In this document: positions 1-13,000 of the stretch, one piece after another
Position numbering within the stretch: position 1 is the first letter of the stretch
Layout: the number at the start of each line of letters is the position of its first letter
Assembly (NCBI RefSeq): GCF_026230105.1
Contig: NC_079485.1
Span: 26,269,572 to 26,333,571 of the forward strand
Origin: Diorhabda sublineata
Taxonomy: Eukaryota > Arthropoda > Insecta > Coleoptera > Chrysomelidae
Reading direction: 5' to 3'
DNA length: 64,000 nt
The notes under the pieces: generated by a model
What the model was told of the DNA's origin: nothing
What the model saw: the letters and a program-made list of their open reading frames with translations, nothing else
Database searches by the model: none
Program-made: the position numbers and the translations under genes

Positions 1-3000
1 TAAAGGAGGTGAGTTCATGACTGCATAATGATATTAATGTATTTCCATTGCCTAGATAATATTTTTCTTTAACGTTTTACTTCTTAGACCTTTTTATATG
101 TTTTTGTGATAATTTCTTGTTTTAGATCTGTTTACTATGAAAATCAGATATTTTTTATATACCTCCTATATATTCAGTGTTATTCTGCATGAGTTGTCAA
201 TGTAGAATAATTGATGGATTGTATTACCTTATTCTTTTGTATTTTAGGTTATAACATGTTTATCCCAAACTCCTGAAGGAATTAACCAATTGCTTCCGTT
301 CGTGACTCCTATATGGCAACAATTATACAGACATTGTGAATGCGTTGAAGAAGGAACAAGAAACGTCGTAGCAGAATGTCTTGGAAAATTAACCTTAATA
401 GATCCTACAAATGTTTTGCCAAAGCTTAAACGTTCTTTAAATTCTCCATCGCCTCTAACTCGAACCACTGTTGTTACTGCAGTGAAATTTACCATTTCTG
501 ATCAGGCAAGTATATGTTACTCTTAATATACTTCTAAGTATGTCTTCAAAGTAAATTATTTTATTCCAATTTCAGCCAGCTTCAATTGATCCATTATTAA
601 GACTATGTATTGGGGAATTCTTAAATACCTTACAAGATCCTGATTTAAATGTCAGAAGAGTGGCATTAGTAGCATTCAATACAGCTGCACATAATAAACC
701 GTCTCTTATTAGAGACCTACTAGACACTACTTTACCTCAACTATATGGAGAAACAATAATCAAGGTAAGGCATTTATTTATTATTTATTTATATTAAGGG
801 TTTTATGTTATGAGGATTCCAAAAAAGTTGTCAGTTTTCAGGAAAAAAATTATATCGAGGGGAAAATTCACTCAAAAAAATTCAATTTTTCGACAAACCA
901 TACTTTCCTTTCAATAACTGATATGATTTTTGGAATCTCAGGTAAAAAATAAATGGTTCTTCAGATACTTTCATTATATACCTATATTTCCCACATTTTA
1001 GAACAAAACCGCAAGATTTTCAAGAAATGTTATACATGTTCATGTATAAAATTGAATAAACCCCATATTTCGAGAGATATCGATGTCTTATAGCATTAAT
1101 CAATAAACAAAACGTGTACCTTACTCAATAGTCCTACTGCATTTCCTCATTTTATACATGTGAGAATTATACAGGACGAAAGTTGAGACAAATTTGTTTC
1201 TTAAAATTAACGATATAAAAATTCATGGCATCTACAGTTTCAAGATGGGAATGTTGTAATATAGAAAAATCGAAAGCTTATTGAGATCGTATCACATCAA
1301 TTTATGTATATTTAGGTGAATTGGCGTCTACTTTTGTCAGATCTTTTCGGTTAACAGTCTATCAAAGGTGATTGAGGTCGATTATCACTTCATGTTTATG
1401 ATATCTATTGACGTCGAATAACATCAATTCTTGTATATTCGGGTCATGTTATTGGAAAATATGTCACTGCATATAGTAATAGTAATAATAATAATTAACT
1501 TAATTTTAATCAATATAACAATATAACTGGTCCACTGGATTCCCACTCCACTCTTCAAGTATCTTATTTATTAGTATCAATCAGTATAAAAACAAACACA
1601 GTTAGCTGTACTTTGAGTTCATGAAAATAATAATTATAAACTAGTTATTGAATTTAACAAGGTTAATTAATCATATTGTACTTTAATTATCTACTTGTTA
1701 ACTAGTCAAACAGATTACTATACATTTTTTACTGACCCACTAGTGGACTCCTCATTGTTTTTGAAACATTCAACTCCTTCATTCTGCTTAATATATCATT
1801 AATAAATTAAATATATCAAATTATAAACATCGAAATGAAGTTAAACTACAGATATGTAATAGTTGAATGACTATGACCAAATATCATCAGGATTCATCGG
1901 ATTCCATTTTATAAATCTCTAAATCAATTTTTTCTTTTGATCCACTGTTCTTTTATCTAGGGTTTTAATAAGTTAGTTACAATGATATACACTAAATTGG
2001 ATTTATTTATTTAAAAAAAAAATGTGATGACATTGCTGAGGACAGTTTTTTCTTTTTTTTTAGAGAGATTTAATCCGAGAGGTAGAAATGGGTCCATTTA
2101 AACATACAGTAGATGATGGATTGGATATTAGAAAAGCAGCCTACGAGTGCATGTACACCTTGCTGGATTCTTGTCTAGACAAAGTAGATATCTTTGAATT
2201 TATTAATCACGTAGAAACTGGTTTGAAAGATCACTATGACATCAAAATGTTGACCTATCTTATGGTTGCTAGACTCTCTCAAATATGTCCTGGAGCAGTT
2301 TATCAAAGTAAGAATTTATCCAAAATAGTTTGTTTGATTATTTTAATGTATTTTCTATTTTAGTGTTAGATAAGCTAGTTGAACCTTTAAGAGCTACATT
2401 AACAATGAAAGTTAAAGCGAATTCAGTCAAACAAGAATACGAGAAACAAGATGAACTGAAAAAATCAGCAATGAGAGCTGTAGCTGCTCTTTTGCGCATA
2501 CCAGATGCAGGTAATTAATATACATATATAAGATTTATTTTATATGTGTTATCAAGGTGATGACCATAATTGTAAATTATTTCAAATGATTTTTGATCTA
2601 ATTTTCATACAAAATTAATTTCTTATTCCTGTCAATAGCGTTATCTTGTAAAAATTGACTCTTCATTTTGTTAATTATCTCTTCAAATTATGTTCCTACA
2701 TAATACTTTTTTTCAATCAATTTTATATAAAAATTGATCCAGGAATGTTGTTTGTTTAATGTTTAATTTGTTCTTACTAGTTATCTCTCAGTATTATATT
2801 GTTTAATTTTTTTCTTGAAATATTGTCAAATTTTCTGAATGTGAAAGAGAATCAATATAAAATCTCATAAAATTGATTACAATCTTCCAGACTAAATTTC
2901 AATGGAATGTCGGTAAAATCACGTTTGATTCTACTGATTAATTTTAATGTTATAGCTTCCTAAGCTAATATTTGTAATTTTAAAAAATGTATACAAACAA

Positions 3001-4986
3001 CAAATAAGCAAGGATTCATCTCCAGAGGACAATATCTAACAATTGGAGTTTTGTAACGTGAAAGTTAGAAATTATTTGGAAAATGCAACAATAGTAGAAT
3101 TATTTCTTCAGATGATGTCAACAAGGTGCCTGCCAGATTACCAGATTTATCTCCATAGGATTTTTTCTCTGTGATTATTTAAAACAAATGTTTACTAACA
3201 TGGTTTTGTATGATTTATATATCTTAACGAATTAAAGGAAAAAATAAATCAACTCTATGGTAGAACTACAGCTAAAAATCTGAGAAATATGAGAATATCT
3301 CTGAATAATAGATACGTTTATTGTTCAACTGAAAGAGGTGGATTGTTTGAGTACTACTTATTAAGATGAGATCTGGTTTAATGTTGGCTTTACCTTCATT
3401 TTTTAAATTATAACTTCTCATAATGGCAAATCAATTAAGAATTTTTTCAAAGTTAAAATATTTCTGACTATCTTTTCATAATTATTGTTGAAAAATTATG
3501 ATTTGGTGAATTCCGCGTACACCCCCCATCCTTTTTTGCATTTTGTCTTTCTATGCTAAGGTGCTATGTAATGGGACAGTGTTTGGTAAGAAGACCAAAC
3601 ACCAATTTAAAGTCGTCTCTGAACATCTCAAGAAAATCCCCATACTCCATCTGATCCCTTAGCTATCCGTTCATTTCGTTGTTGATGTGACATCTCATAA
3701 AATCACAGTAGGGCTCTGGTCCAAAATATGGAGTTGTCCTTTTTTTAGCAAGGCTGTCTACTTCTTCATCACCTGGTAGCCACATTAAGTTTAGTGTTCC
3801 TGTTAACTAGTGCTGGTTTACATATCACGCTAACTTGAAGGTGTAGCCTTCAAAGCCGCTTGGCTATCGGAAAGAAAGTAAAAGTGCTTTCTAGAGAGAT
3901 TTCTCGCTGTTTCTCTCCTGAGTTCTTCATTGCTAACAACTTTGCCTTTGAGTGATTTTCCTAGTGCTATTCCCAATCCAGCTCCTTGCATCTGCTTCAA
4001 TCCATCTGTATAACAGAAAGATGCATTTAGAGCTGTTTTTAAAATGTTTTTTAATAACAATCAGAATTTACAATTTTTATATATTCAACAAAAAACTGAC
4101 ATATGTCCTGATGAGACTTCTCCAATCTCCAAGACTTCTCATTTTAGGTCAGTTGGCCAGACTCTCTTTATTCTTCGGTCGTCTCTTCTTTGCATCAATG
4201 GTTGGAGTAGGGGATTAACACTACCAGCCTTTGACTTCTCTGTTGTATTCTTTCTTGTTTTGTTGGAATTAGAAGGTCTTCGTGATCATCTGGTTCAAAA
4301 CATGCAGGGAGCATTGTATAACGGCTATGCTAGGTGCATTCTTAGATATTTAATGTGAGTTGATTGTGGAACTTGTACGTTGTTAATGTATATTGCAGAC
4401 ATTTTTCTTTTCTTAGTGTAAAAGTTATGTGTTGTGATTTGCTTTTGTTAATGTTTATTCTCCACCTTATAAGCCATTCTTCTACTTCGAATATATGTTA
4501 TTGTAGATGTTACTGGGTCGTCCCCAAATTTGCCTGTTATGGGCATTTAGAGCTCGTGGAAGGAATGTTTATACCCATTATTGGCAGTTATTGATTGCTA
4601 TGTTATTTCTGTTCCTTGATTTGTCACTGTTTTATCGATTTTAGAATTTTTAGGTGCCAAGTCAGATTCTCTAACTTCCATTCATATATACCGATATATT
4701 TTCAATTTGATTCTAACAGTTTCAAAATTGAAAAATCTTAGTCTTATCAAAAAGTATAAATATGGTCAAGTTATGTTTTCTTTCTAAATGCAAATAATTT
4801 ACAAACTTTGAATTGAAGGTCTGCCACCATTAGTCATTATATTTCTTTTTTTCAGATAAAAATCCACATCTTAATGAATTCGTTAGCCAAATCAAGGGTT
4901 CTCAAGATTTAGCTCCAATTTTTGAGTCTGTGCAAAAAGATTCTTCAAGTTCCCATAGCGACTGTCTTTTAATGGATCAAAGTTAA
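1..4986 (+). CDS. Cand1: CAND1 (cullin-associated NEDD8-dissociated protein 1), C-terminal part
   Basis: CAND1 is a HEAT-repeat protein that binds unneddylated cullin-RBX1 and exchanges F-box/substrate-receptor modules on SCF ubiquitin ligases. The window begins inside the gene. Coding exons by splice sites and frame: 1-8 (end of an exon, donor GTGAGT), 248-505, 576-764, 2064-2307, 2364-2510 and 4856-4986 (stop TAA). All junctions keep frame, giving about 324 C-terminal residues of a family about 1,230 aa long. Family-typical stretches are easy to read, such as HCECVEEGTRNVVAECLGKL, EVEMGPFKHTVDDGLDIRKA and KANSVKQEYEKQDELKKSAM, with the serine-rich tail ending in MDQS. The exon at 248-505 uses a GC donor: the nearby GT alternative would run into a stop. 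The last intron (2511-4855) carries transposase and non-LTR remnants. The 5' part of the gene lies left of the window. Confidence 0.95.
506..575 (+). promoter_or_regulatory. GC-AG intron in CAND1
   Basis: The donor reads CAG|GCAAGT at 503-511 and the acceptor TTTCAG ends at 575. Joining 505 to 576 keeps the conserved reading frame (ISDQ-PASIDPLL). The GT four bases downstream would put a TGA into frame within five codons. The strong CAG|GCAAGT context is typical of GC-AG introns. The intron is 70 bases long. Confidence 0.85.
2990..3375 (+). mobile_element. Tc1/mariner-superfamily transposase remnant (C-terminal end)
   Basis: This lies in CAND1 intron 5. Reading across frames gives a decayed match to insect transposases with the 'SPDLSP-DFFL' catalytic segment (around 3120-3175). 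A C-terminal stretch follows, with KEKINQLY and a final GGLFEYYL around 3230-3365. Frames are broken and no start or terminal repeats were identified. The fragment resembles the element at about 25.3-26.1 kb but lies in the opposite orientation. Confidence 0.55.
3540..4700 (-). mobile_element. Non-LTR retrotransposon remnant (RNase H end of ORF2)
   Basis: On the minus strand, 4060-3830 is open and reads like an RNase HI domain: FCYTDGLKQMQGAGLGIALG (YTDG core), then FYFLSDSQAALKA. Past a stop, the same strand continues as a degraded C-terminal segment with a PGDEEVDSLAK-like motif and 'FGPEPYC' near 3690-3770. This order (YTDG, SDSQAAL, GNE-DxLA, GPEP) is typical of I/R1/Jockey-type elements with an RNase H domain. 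It sits antisense inside CAND1 intron 5. A related fragment occurs at 40.5-41.9 kb. Confidence 0.7.
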
Positions 4987-7007
4987 ATACCCATTACTTT
5001 TTATATTACTTTCTGAAATTTGTAGAGGCGTTCGTTCTTAATGATATTATGTAAATTCAATCAATTAAACATTTTTATTTCGTGATCGATGTTTTATTAC
5101 AAACCTTTAACCCATAAAAAGTGTATGGATAGTATATGCTAAGTTGTAATTCATTAAACTGTTAAGTATATCCATACTAAACTCTGTTAATTACTGCTAT
5201 TCCAACACTTAATTACACTGTGTGGTCCTTTGATATAGGTATGAACTAGTGATCTATGGAAGACTCGATGGAATTGTGTATGTTAGTATATTGTACATAG
5301 ATTTGAAATTTTAAGTTTGTCAGATATATCTGATACAGAAGTTTTCAATTTTTACAAATTTAAATCTACAATAAAAATCCTTTGTAAGATTTTCACATGT
5401 AGGATAGAGGATTTGGACAATAATAATTTAATCTAAAACTGTTGCAGTCAGACAAAAAAAAATTTAAATGAGCTCAGTGGCCGAAACATTTTTTACTTCT
5501 ATATCTATGTATGATAAAAAGCAAACATAAAAAGAAATCTATGAAATTCTCGATATTGAAACTACTCACAGGTTTATCCAGTGGTTATAAGAAATATGTA
5601 CCCCATATAATTTTAGTTATCAGCATGTTTTATTAAGATAAAAAGATAATAATTCATATTTACAACGTTTTAAAAAATATGTACCATATATTATTTTAGT
5701 TATCAGCGTGTTTTATACAGATAAAAAGATAATTCAAATTACATATATATATAACCTTTTAATTCATGGTACATCAAACACGAGGTCAAAACAAAATGGA
5801 TGCGCTACACGTCATCTCCCGACCCCCTCTTCTTAATAATACATTTTGAGTAACCGGTATTTCATTGACCATGAAGTGTATTTTTTGTCATAGTATTGAA
5901 AAAATGTAAAACGGGGTCAAAATTAACATGTCTTTTGTTAATAATGGTGAGCTGGATGGATATGAATAATTAACCAATCTTGTACAGTGTTGTCACAAGA
6001 AAAATACTAAAAAAATTATCAATACTGTGTAGCTAACTTTATTATTAATATGGATCTGGTACATTATTTATTATGAAAAGACATTTAAATTTGAAGAAAC
6101 TAATGCAGGGCTTTTAATGATCAAATTTGTATTGTATATACTCAACCACACAATGGCAACATTACAACAATGAATCATCCTACAGATTGCTATAATTGAA
6201 TCAAAAATAGATTTGTGAAATTGCAGTAGAGGGCGATATGATACAATCCATTCCTAAGAACATTTGGATTCAGTCACATGAATTAGAATTCAAGAAACAA
6301 TTTTTATTCATATAATTTATGAATGTAGAATTCTATTTCTATGATACAATTACTAGGAAATTTGATGTCAAATATTAAGTTTTCATAATTTCAAATGAAT
6401 GTTATTAAAAAAATGCATTTATATTTTGATCTTGTTGTTACCATTACAAATATTACAAATACTAGTTGTTTATTATTTCATTTTTGCAAGAAATTTGAGC
6501 AATAAAATTTTTAGTGGATTTCTTTTCGAAGATTTAGTAGGGACTTTTGTGTTTCATTATTGGCAACAGACCGTTCATTTTATCAGTTGGTAGCAGCGTG
6601 TATGGACAGTTTGGCATTTTGTGATGTGAGGATTTTTGTTGAAAGTTTTTTTAATGGAATAATACACAAATCCTTAAAAGCAATTGATGTCGTTTAGAAG
6701 CTTTTATAATAATAACTTCAAATACAAAGAAACAGATTACTATGCAATGTCTTGGAGACCCAGAATAGCCTGTATGCGTCCCTTCAAATTTGGTTAAGAG
6801 ATGAAAATAAAAAATGATGGAATGCAAATAAAAACATTAGAACATATGTGATGTGAAACATAATTTAGTGCTATTAAAATAAAAGGAATGACTATAAATA
6901 AATAGTGTTGATCTCAATAGATTATAATACTGGTAAAAGACTTGATAAGTGAATGGTAGTAGTGTTAGTGCAACATGAAAGGAAGGGGTATGTGATAAAA
7001 GTGCGAA
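4987..7007. other. Intergenic region CAND1-legless with a short tandem duplication
   Basis: AT-rich with no coding feature I can support. At about 5592-5671 and 5675-5759 there are two diverged copies of an ~82-base unit (each with 'TTTTAGTTATCAGC' and 'GATAAAAAGATAA'). The last few hundred bases probably hold the legless promoter and 5' UTR. Two small upstream ATGs precede the legless start: a six-codon frame at 6975-6995, and a frame opening at 6953 that overlaps the main start out of frame. Confidence 0.6.
5064..5069 (+). promoter_or_regulatory. Candidate poly(A) signal for CAND1
   Basis: ATTAAA, about 80 bases after the stop codon and followed by a T-rich stretch. This is a plausible variant signal, but no transcript end can be seen. 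Confidence 0.4.
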
Positions 7008-10000
7008 ATGATCAAGGAAAAACCCGAAAAAAGTTCGGATACAACAAAAGATGAAGCTGGCAGTTCAGATAAGGAAACTGCTAGCACAGAAGTACGAGTT
7101 AAGAAAGAGGATGAGACTACCGTTAAAAAAGAACCTTGTGCGGGACCTATTACTAAAAACGGGGGTATTGTTGGTTCAACGAATACAGGTTCCTTACAGA
7201 CAACACTGGATCGAAAACCTGAAATACATTCAGAGGACTCATTAAGTGTTCCCAGTACTGACAATAGTTCACTGCCCCTTAAACAAGAAGATTGTATAGA
7301 TGGGGAGTTAGGAGGAGATGCATTTGGACTGGGGTTGCCTACTACTGGAGGTAGTTCACATCCACAACCTCCAGAAGGAGTGCAACCCCTAGTTAGTAAT
7401 GTTATAAGTAAGCAACCTAATTCTATGGAAGTAAACTATATGCAACAACAAAGCCAGATCTTTGTATTTTCTACCATGTTGGCCAATTCAGGTGCAGATG
7501 AAGTACTGCAAGGTAGATATCCATCAATAATTGCTTATCATTGTGCCCAACCTGGTACTAAGAAGTACTTGGAGAAAAACCCACTTAAGGTAACCCAGTT
7601 TAATAGACAAAATCCAGCACAGTGGCTTTCAAACATTGCAATGATGAAAAATAAAAGTTGTACAAGAAGCCCAGGACTTGGGCCAAAACCTCCCACTACT
7701 TTAGTAGATAATTTTCTGGGACCTGACCCATTAGATGATATGGTAGGTTTGGATGAAACAAATATACCATGGGATACAAAAAATAATCACTTAGAAGGTT
7801 TAGATGCTGCCGTTTCTAATGGATTACCTGATGTGGTGCCTGATATGGATGCTTGCAGTCCTTCCTTAGCAAATGTTCAACCCTCACTGCAGGGTGTCAA
7901 AGTGCCTGACGAGAATCTCACCCCCCAACAACGGCAACACCGAGAAGTACAATTGGCAACAATAAGGAAAATGCAACAAATGTTATTTCCTGAAAGTCAA
8001 AGTATAGATGGAGTGCCTAGTGGAGGGAGTGCCGGAGGTGGAAATGGTCCTGGGGCAGGAAACAATGGACCTCCTGATCCAACTATTCCTTCAGGAGCTG
8101 CAGCACCCCCTGGTGGTGGGCAATCAGAATGGCAAAAGTTACATCAATTTTATGATGATCCTAAAAGAAAACAAGGTCCTGGTCCTGTAGTTCCAGTGGG
8201 TCCAGTAAGTGGTGGTAGTACTGGTCCAAATATGCCAGTGGGAAGTGGGGGACCAACAGTAATGCCTAGAGGTGTTCCTGGGCCAGGGCCGAGATTACAA
8301 GGACCTCCTCCTCCATATCACCAAACACCTCGTTCAGCCAGTGTTCCCATAGCATTACAAAGTCCTAATCCTACATCTCCTAATAATCCTACTTCTAATT
8401 TATCTTTACCATCACCTAGAGCTTCATCAGCTCTAAATTCGCCTGCAGATCCAAATAGACCTTTTGGATTAAGTAGGCATATGAGTACTGGACAAAGCCC
8501 TACCTCACAAGATTCTCCCTCTGCACCAAGACTTAATCATAGTAACCCTAGTACACCTTTATCATCACATCACCTGTCTCCCAGTGTAACTAGTAGTAGT
8601 ACTGAACCAATTTCTACCCATCAGTCTACAGGTGAGTAAATATATTCTAATAAAAAATTATTTTCAATATCTGTATATATATTTGGTTTAAAAAATAAAT
8701 GTAAATGTGGGAACTATAAATATCTGTGTAATAATCATTTAAAGAACTTTTAATTATTTGTCAGCTATTTTTTGGTTTAGTGGTCATATCATGATGTAAT
8801 TGCTTGTAATATTATATTACTGTTGTTTCATCCTAATTGTGTCTTTGAAGCTATTACTTAAAGACTAACAATAACAATTCAAGTTATATGTATGTTTAAA
8901 TTTACTTAGTTAACAGGCAAAATAATGCACCTGTCATAAAAATGAACATAAACATTTGTTAGTATATCTAGCCACAAAAATTTTGTGATGGTTTTTTAGG
9001 ATATATCCTTTTAAATTTATAACGAAGCAGATGCAATTCGTTTTCATATCAAAAAGTATACGTTTTCATTTATCTAAGAGTTTAGTTAAAATTTCCAATA
9101 ATTTAATGATTTATCTATTTCAATAGGACTAAATGTAATTAGTATATAGCCCAGTAAGTCTTAAGAATTTACCATCTGTATGATTAAAATTAACTATATA
9201 ATTTCAAACAACATGCTTACAAATACCCTTATATATATAGATTCTTTTCTAAAATAATATAAGGTGAAAAAGCCTTTAATAGCTCATAATAGTTTTAGGA
9301 GAAAACAACCTATTTTGATATACATTTTCAAGTTATCAATGGGAGTTAATACAGTAAAACAATTCATAAAATTAAATTGAAAATTTTGATCCAATACTTA
9401 GTTTACATGATTTTAATTCATTTGAACGTTTGAAGGGACTCTATCCTATTATATACATTTTATAAAAGACCTAACATTTAATAATTTATAAAACAATATA
9501 TTTATAAGAAGGGTTGAAATTAGGTAAGGACTGTAGTTTTTTATTTCAGTAGATGGCATGTTTGGTAGAACTTTGCAATCCATGGCACAACAAAAACAAC
9601 AAATTAGTACTTCAACCACCTCCTGTGCAACAACACCAACATCAGGTGTTGGTAAAGAACCAAACCTCATGCCTGTACCTTCCCCACAACAAATACAGTA
9701 TCTTAACACATTTGAAGGGCAAGAACTGATAATCCAGAAGCAGCCAAATACAAGTTTAAAAGAAGGAAACATCATATCACCTCCGTAAGTTACTTCTTTT
9801 ATATAAAATATTTGATTTAATCATTCAAAAAAGAACTGTTTATATTCAGAATTGCTTTGATAATATCTGTAGTACGAGCTCTGAATTAATTTCAAAACGG
9901 TTTAGTTACTTTTCATTTCTGAATAAATTAAAAGGTTATCATTATGATTATTGTTTAACCAATATCTATGGCTTTAGATTTTCAATAATATTAATTATGT

Positions 10001-13000
10001 CCAGATTTAAAAATTGTTATATTTATAAAATAATTACTTTTAAATATTTTCAACCCTAATAGTTTTTAAAACCAAATATACACACATACATAAAGAAACA
10101 ATTTTAGATTACACATTAAATATGGTGGTATTAAGTTGGGACTCTTTTTTATGTATATTATTAATCATTATTTTTTGTTACTGATAACTATTTCTCGAGG
10201 AACGTAGAATTATGACAGTCTATAACTATTGTTGGAAAAACATATTCTTAAAGTAATTATCAATTACTGCTTGTATACTTTGTATTAAATTGGCTCAAAT
10301 ATTTTTTTTGGAAATGAATTTGCAGTCCTTAGTTCGAACACAAAATATTCATTTTACTTTAATCTCATTTATAATATAATTTGCTAAAAAAATTGGCATG
10401 TGTTTAATTCATAAAATTCTATTTGTTCTATTTATATATTTAAGTCTAAACATGTTCACTAAAATAGATCTATTTCAATACGTTTCCCATATTACTTAAG
10501 ATTCCCCAATAGATAACCCATATTGTTAAATAGAATATTTAATTACCCAAAGGTTAAATTAAAATCCGATTTGAAAACATGAAATGTGCCCCTTATGAAT
10601 AAAAAATTGTTTAACTTATTAAAACTTTAAAATTCATTAAATATTTATCAATTTCAGTAATTGCTATTGGTTATTAATTAACAAGATTAACTTTGTTTTT
10701 TTTAAGTATACATGTATGAAAAAAAATAATGTGAGCTAAGTTAATTCTATTATCTTTTTTTTTGTTATATTAGTACTTGTGCTTCTAATATGCAGGGTGT
10801 TTCTAAATTCATACGACATCATTTAGGAGGTTATTACTCTTATGAAATTAATATGAGTCTTTCCTATAACAAAATTTACTCAGACCACCTCTTTCCAAGA
10901 TATCACCCTTAAAAGGTAATGACTAAAGTTGATTTTCTATTTTTTTTTTCTAAACATGTATGGCAATCCAGCATTTATTGTGAATTGTAATACATTTTAC
11001 ATCTTAACTGTTACAAGTTTTTTCTTTACAGCTATTGGTTTTGGAAAAAACATAATATACAAACACTAAAAAATATTTTAAATAAAAAAATTTTTGGAGT
11101 TATAGTTTTATTTCATTTCATAAAACTATAACTTTAAAAAAAGTTTTGATATGAAATAAAGTAAGGGTTGCTCTTTTCACACCCGTATAATGTAACAGGA
11201 ATATTGAAAATATAAGTACCCGTGGTTAGTCCTTTGCGGCTGCACGAAAATAATTCAATTCATAATTTCAAGTTTCTACTACTACTACTACTAAAATTTA
11301 ATTTTAGTCACCACCTGTTCAAGGTGATATCTCGGAAAGGGGTGAGCTGAGGTCATGTTTTTACTTACACTGTTAAAAGTTCTATTCTTTTTTCAATTTG
11401 AATTTAACCCAAGAGGTTATGGGCCCAGATTTACGTGAACTGTAGGAGTTGAATTTTATGGATGTGCCTTAATCAAGTTTGTTTTGTGAACCGGTGTGTG
11501 ACTGTGTGATAGTTGATCATGAGCACGTCAGGATCATTTGATTTCAAGGCTTCTATTGAGAAACTGGAGAATCGGAGCAACTGGTAGGAAAAGGCAAATC
11601 ACCTTATTGCTGAAGCATCAAAAGGTTTTCGATGTCGTTTTTGGTATATTGACTGCTGATGGTTCCAATAAGGATGAATTCGAAACCAAGAACTCGCTTG
11701 CTCAGCTCTTTTTTGTGAATACGCTGAATGCTAGCAACTCACATCTTTTTGCGAAACGGCCAAGGATATTTGATCCAAGTTGAGTTCTGTGTATGAGCTG
11801 AGTTCAAGTCATAGATTAGATAGGCTTCTTTGATCTTTTTTTTTATGGAATCATGAATGCTCAGGATGGAATTGTCAATCATGTTGCACGCCTTCAGCGT
11901 GATTTCAATGAGCTAAATGTCAAATTGAATTAATATTGTTGGAGCAGATCAATAATGGTTAAATAATTAAATGCATTAATGTTGATATAGTTTTAAATTA
12001 TTACTTGCTAGTTTTATAACACTGTAAAAGGTGAAAGCGACTATTTTACAATATATATTTTTTAATAACTAGTAATCAACTAATATTACCTTTAATCAAT
12101 CGATATCCCTACATAAAAAAGGGGATGACCTAATGTGTGAAAACTACAGCGCAATAAGCTTATCCTCATTTGGTTTAAAAGATATACGAGAGCCATAAGG
12201 AAATACATTGAGTGAATAGAGTGCATTAAGAAAAGGAAAACAAACAATAGATAACATATACATATTAAGGAGCTTAATATAAAGAACGAATGGCATTACA
12301 TTTATCGATTAAGAGACAAAGAAATGTATGGTGCCGTATGAAAAAAAAAGGAAAATATGAAAACATATAAGAGAGAAGGTTTGAATAAATGGAAGCAGAA
12401 CGAGAGAGTTTAGGATGGAGAAGGGGGTAAAACAAGGAGACAATATTTGAGTTCTTTTGTCCATACTAATAATAAAAAGAATGATAAAAACAATAAAACA
12501 GAAAAACTGTAAATTGGCTGCAGGAACGTAAGACCGGTAAAAATAGACGGATTAGTATATGAAGACGATATAGTAATAGAAGTAGATAAATTAATATTGG
12601 AAAATGGATAAAGACAATACAAAAAGAATTGAGAAGTATATATATAAAAAATGCAAAAGAATGGTGGTATATGAAAAAAGGATTAATTTAATAATGAAAG
12701 GACAAAGAATAGATTTGATCAATATTACAAATGAATGAAGTATCAAAGGATTGGTAAGAGGGACAAAAATGGATACAAGGAGAATGAAAACTAGAGAAAA
12801 ATAAAACCCTATACTCTGAGGCTTAAAAAGAATTATAAAGAAGAAGATTAACTTTAACCTTTTTAGTAGGCTTATTATGAGGATCAAATCTAAAATGGAT
12901 TATCACATTAATTTTTATTAGTGGTTAATTATATCTATAATCTATTCTACAAGAAAAATTGGTTCTCATGAACAAATTTTTATATTTTAACATCATGTCT

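Noticed and set aside
509..575. GT donor at 510 for CAND1 intron
   Set aside because: It shifts the frame and meets a stop within a few codons, unlike the GC donor at 506.
11538..11783. 81-codon ORF as a host gene in the legless intron
   Set aside because: It is an off-frame reading of the decayed copia gag.
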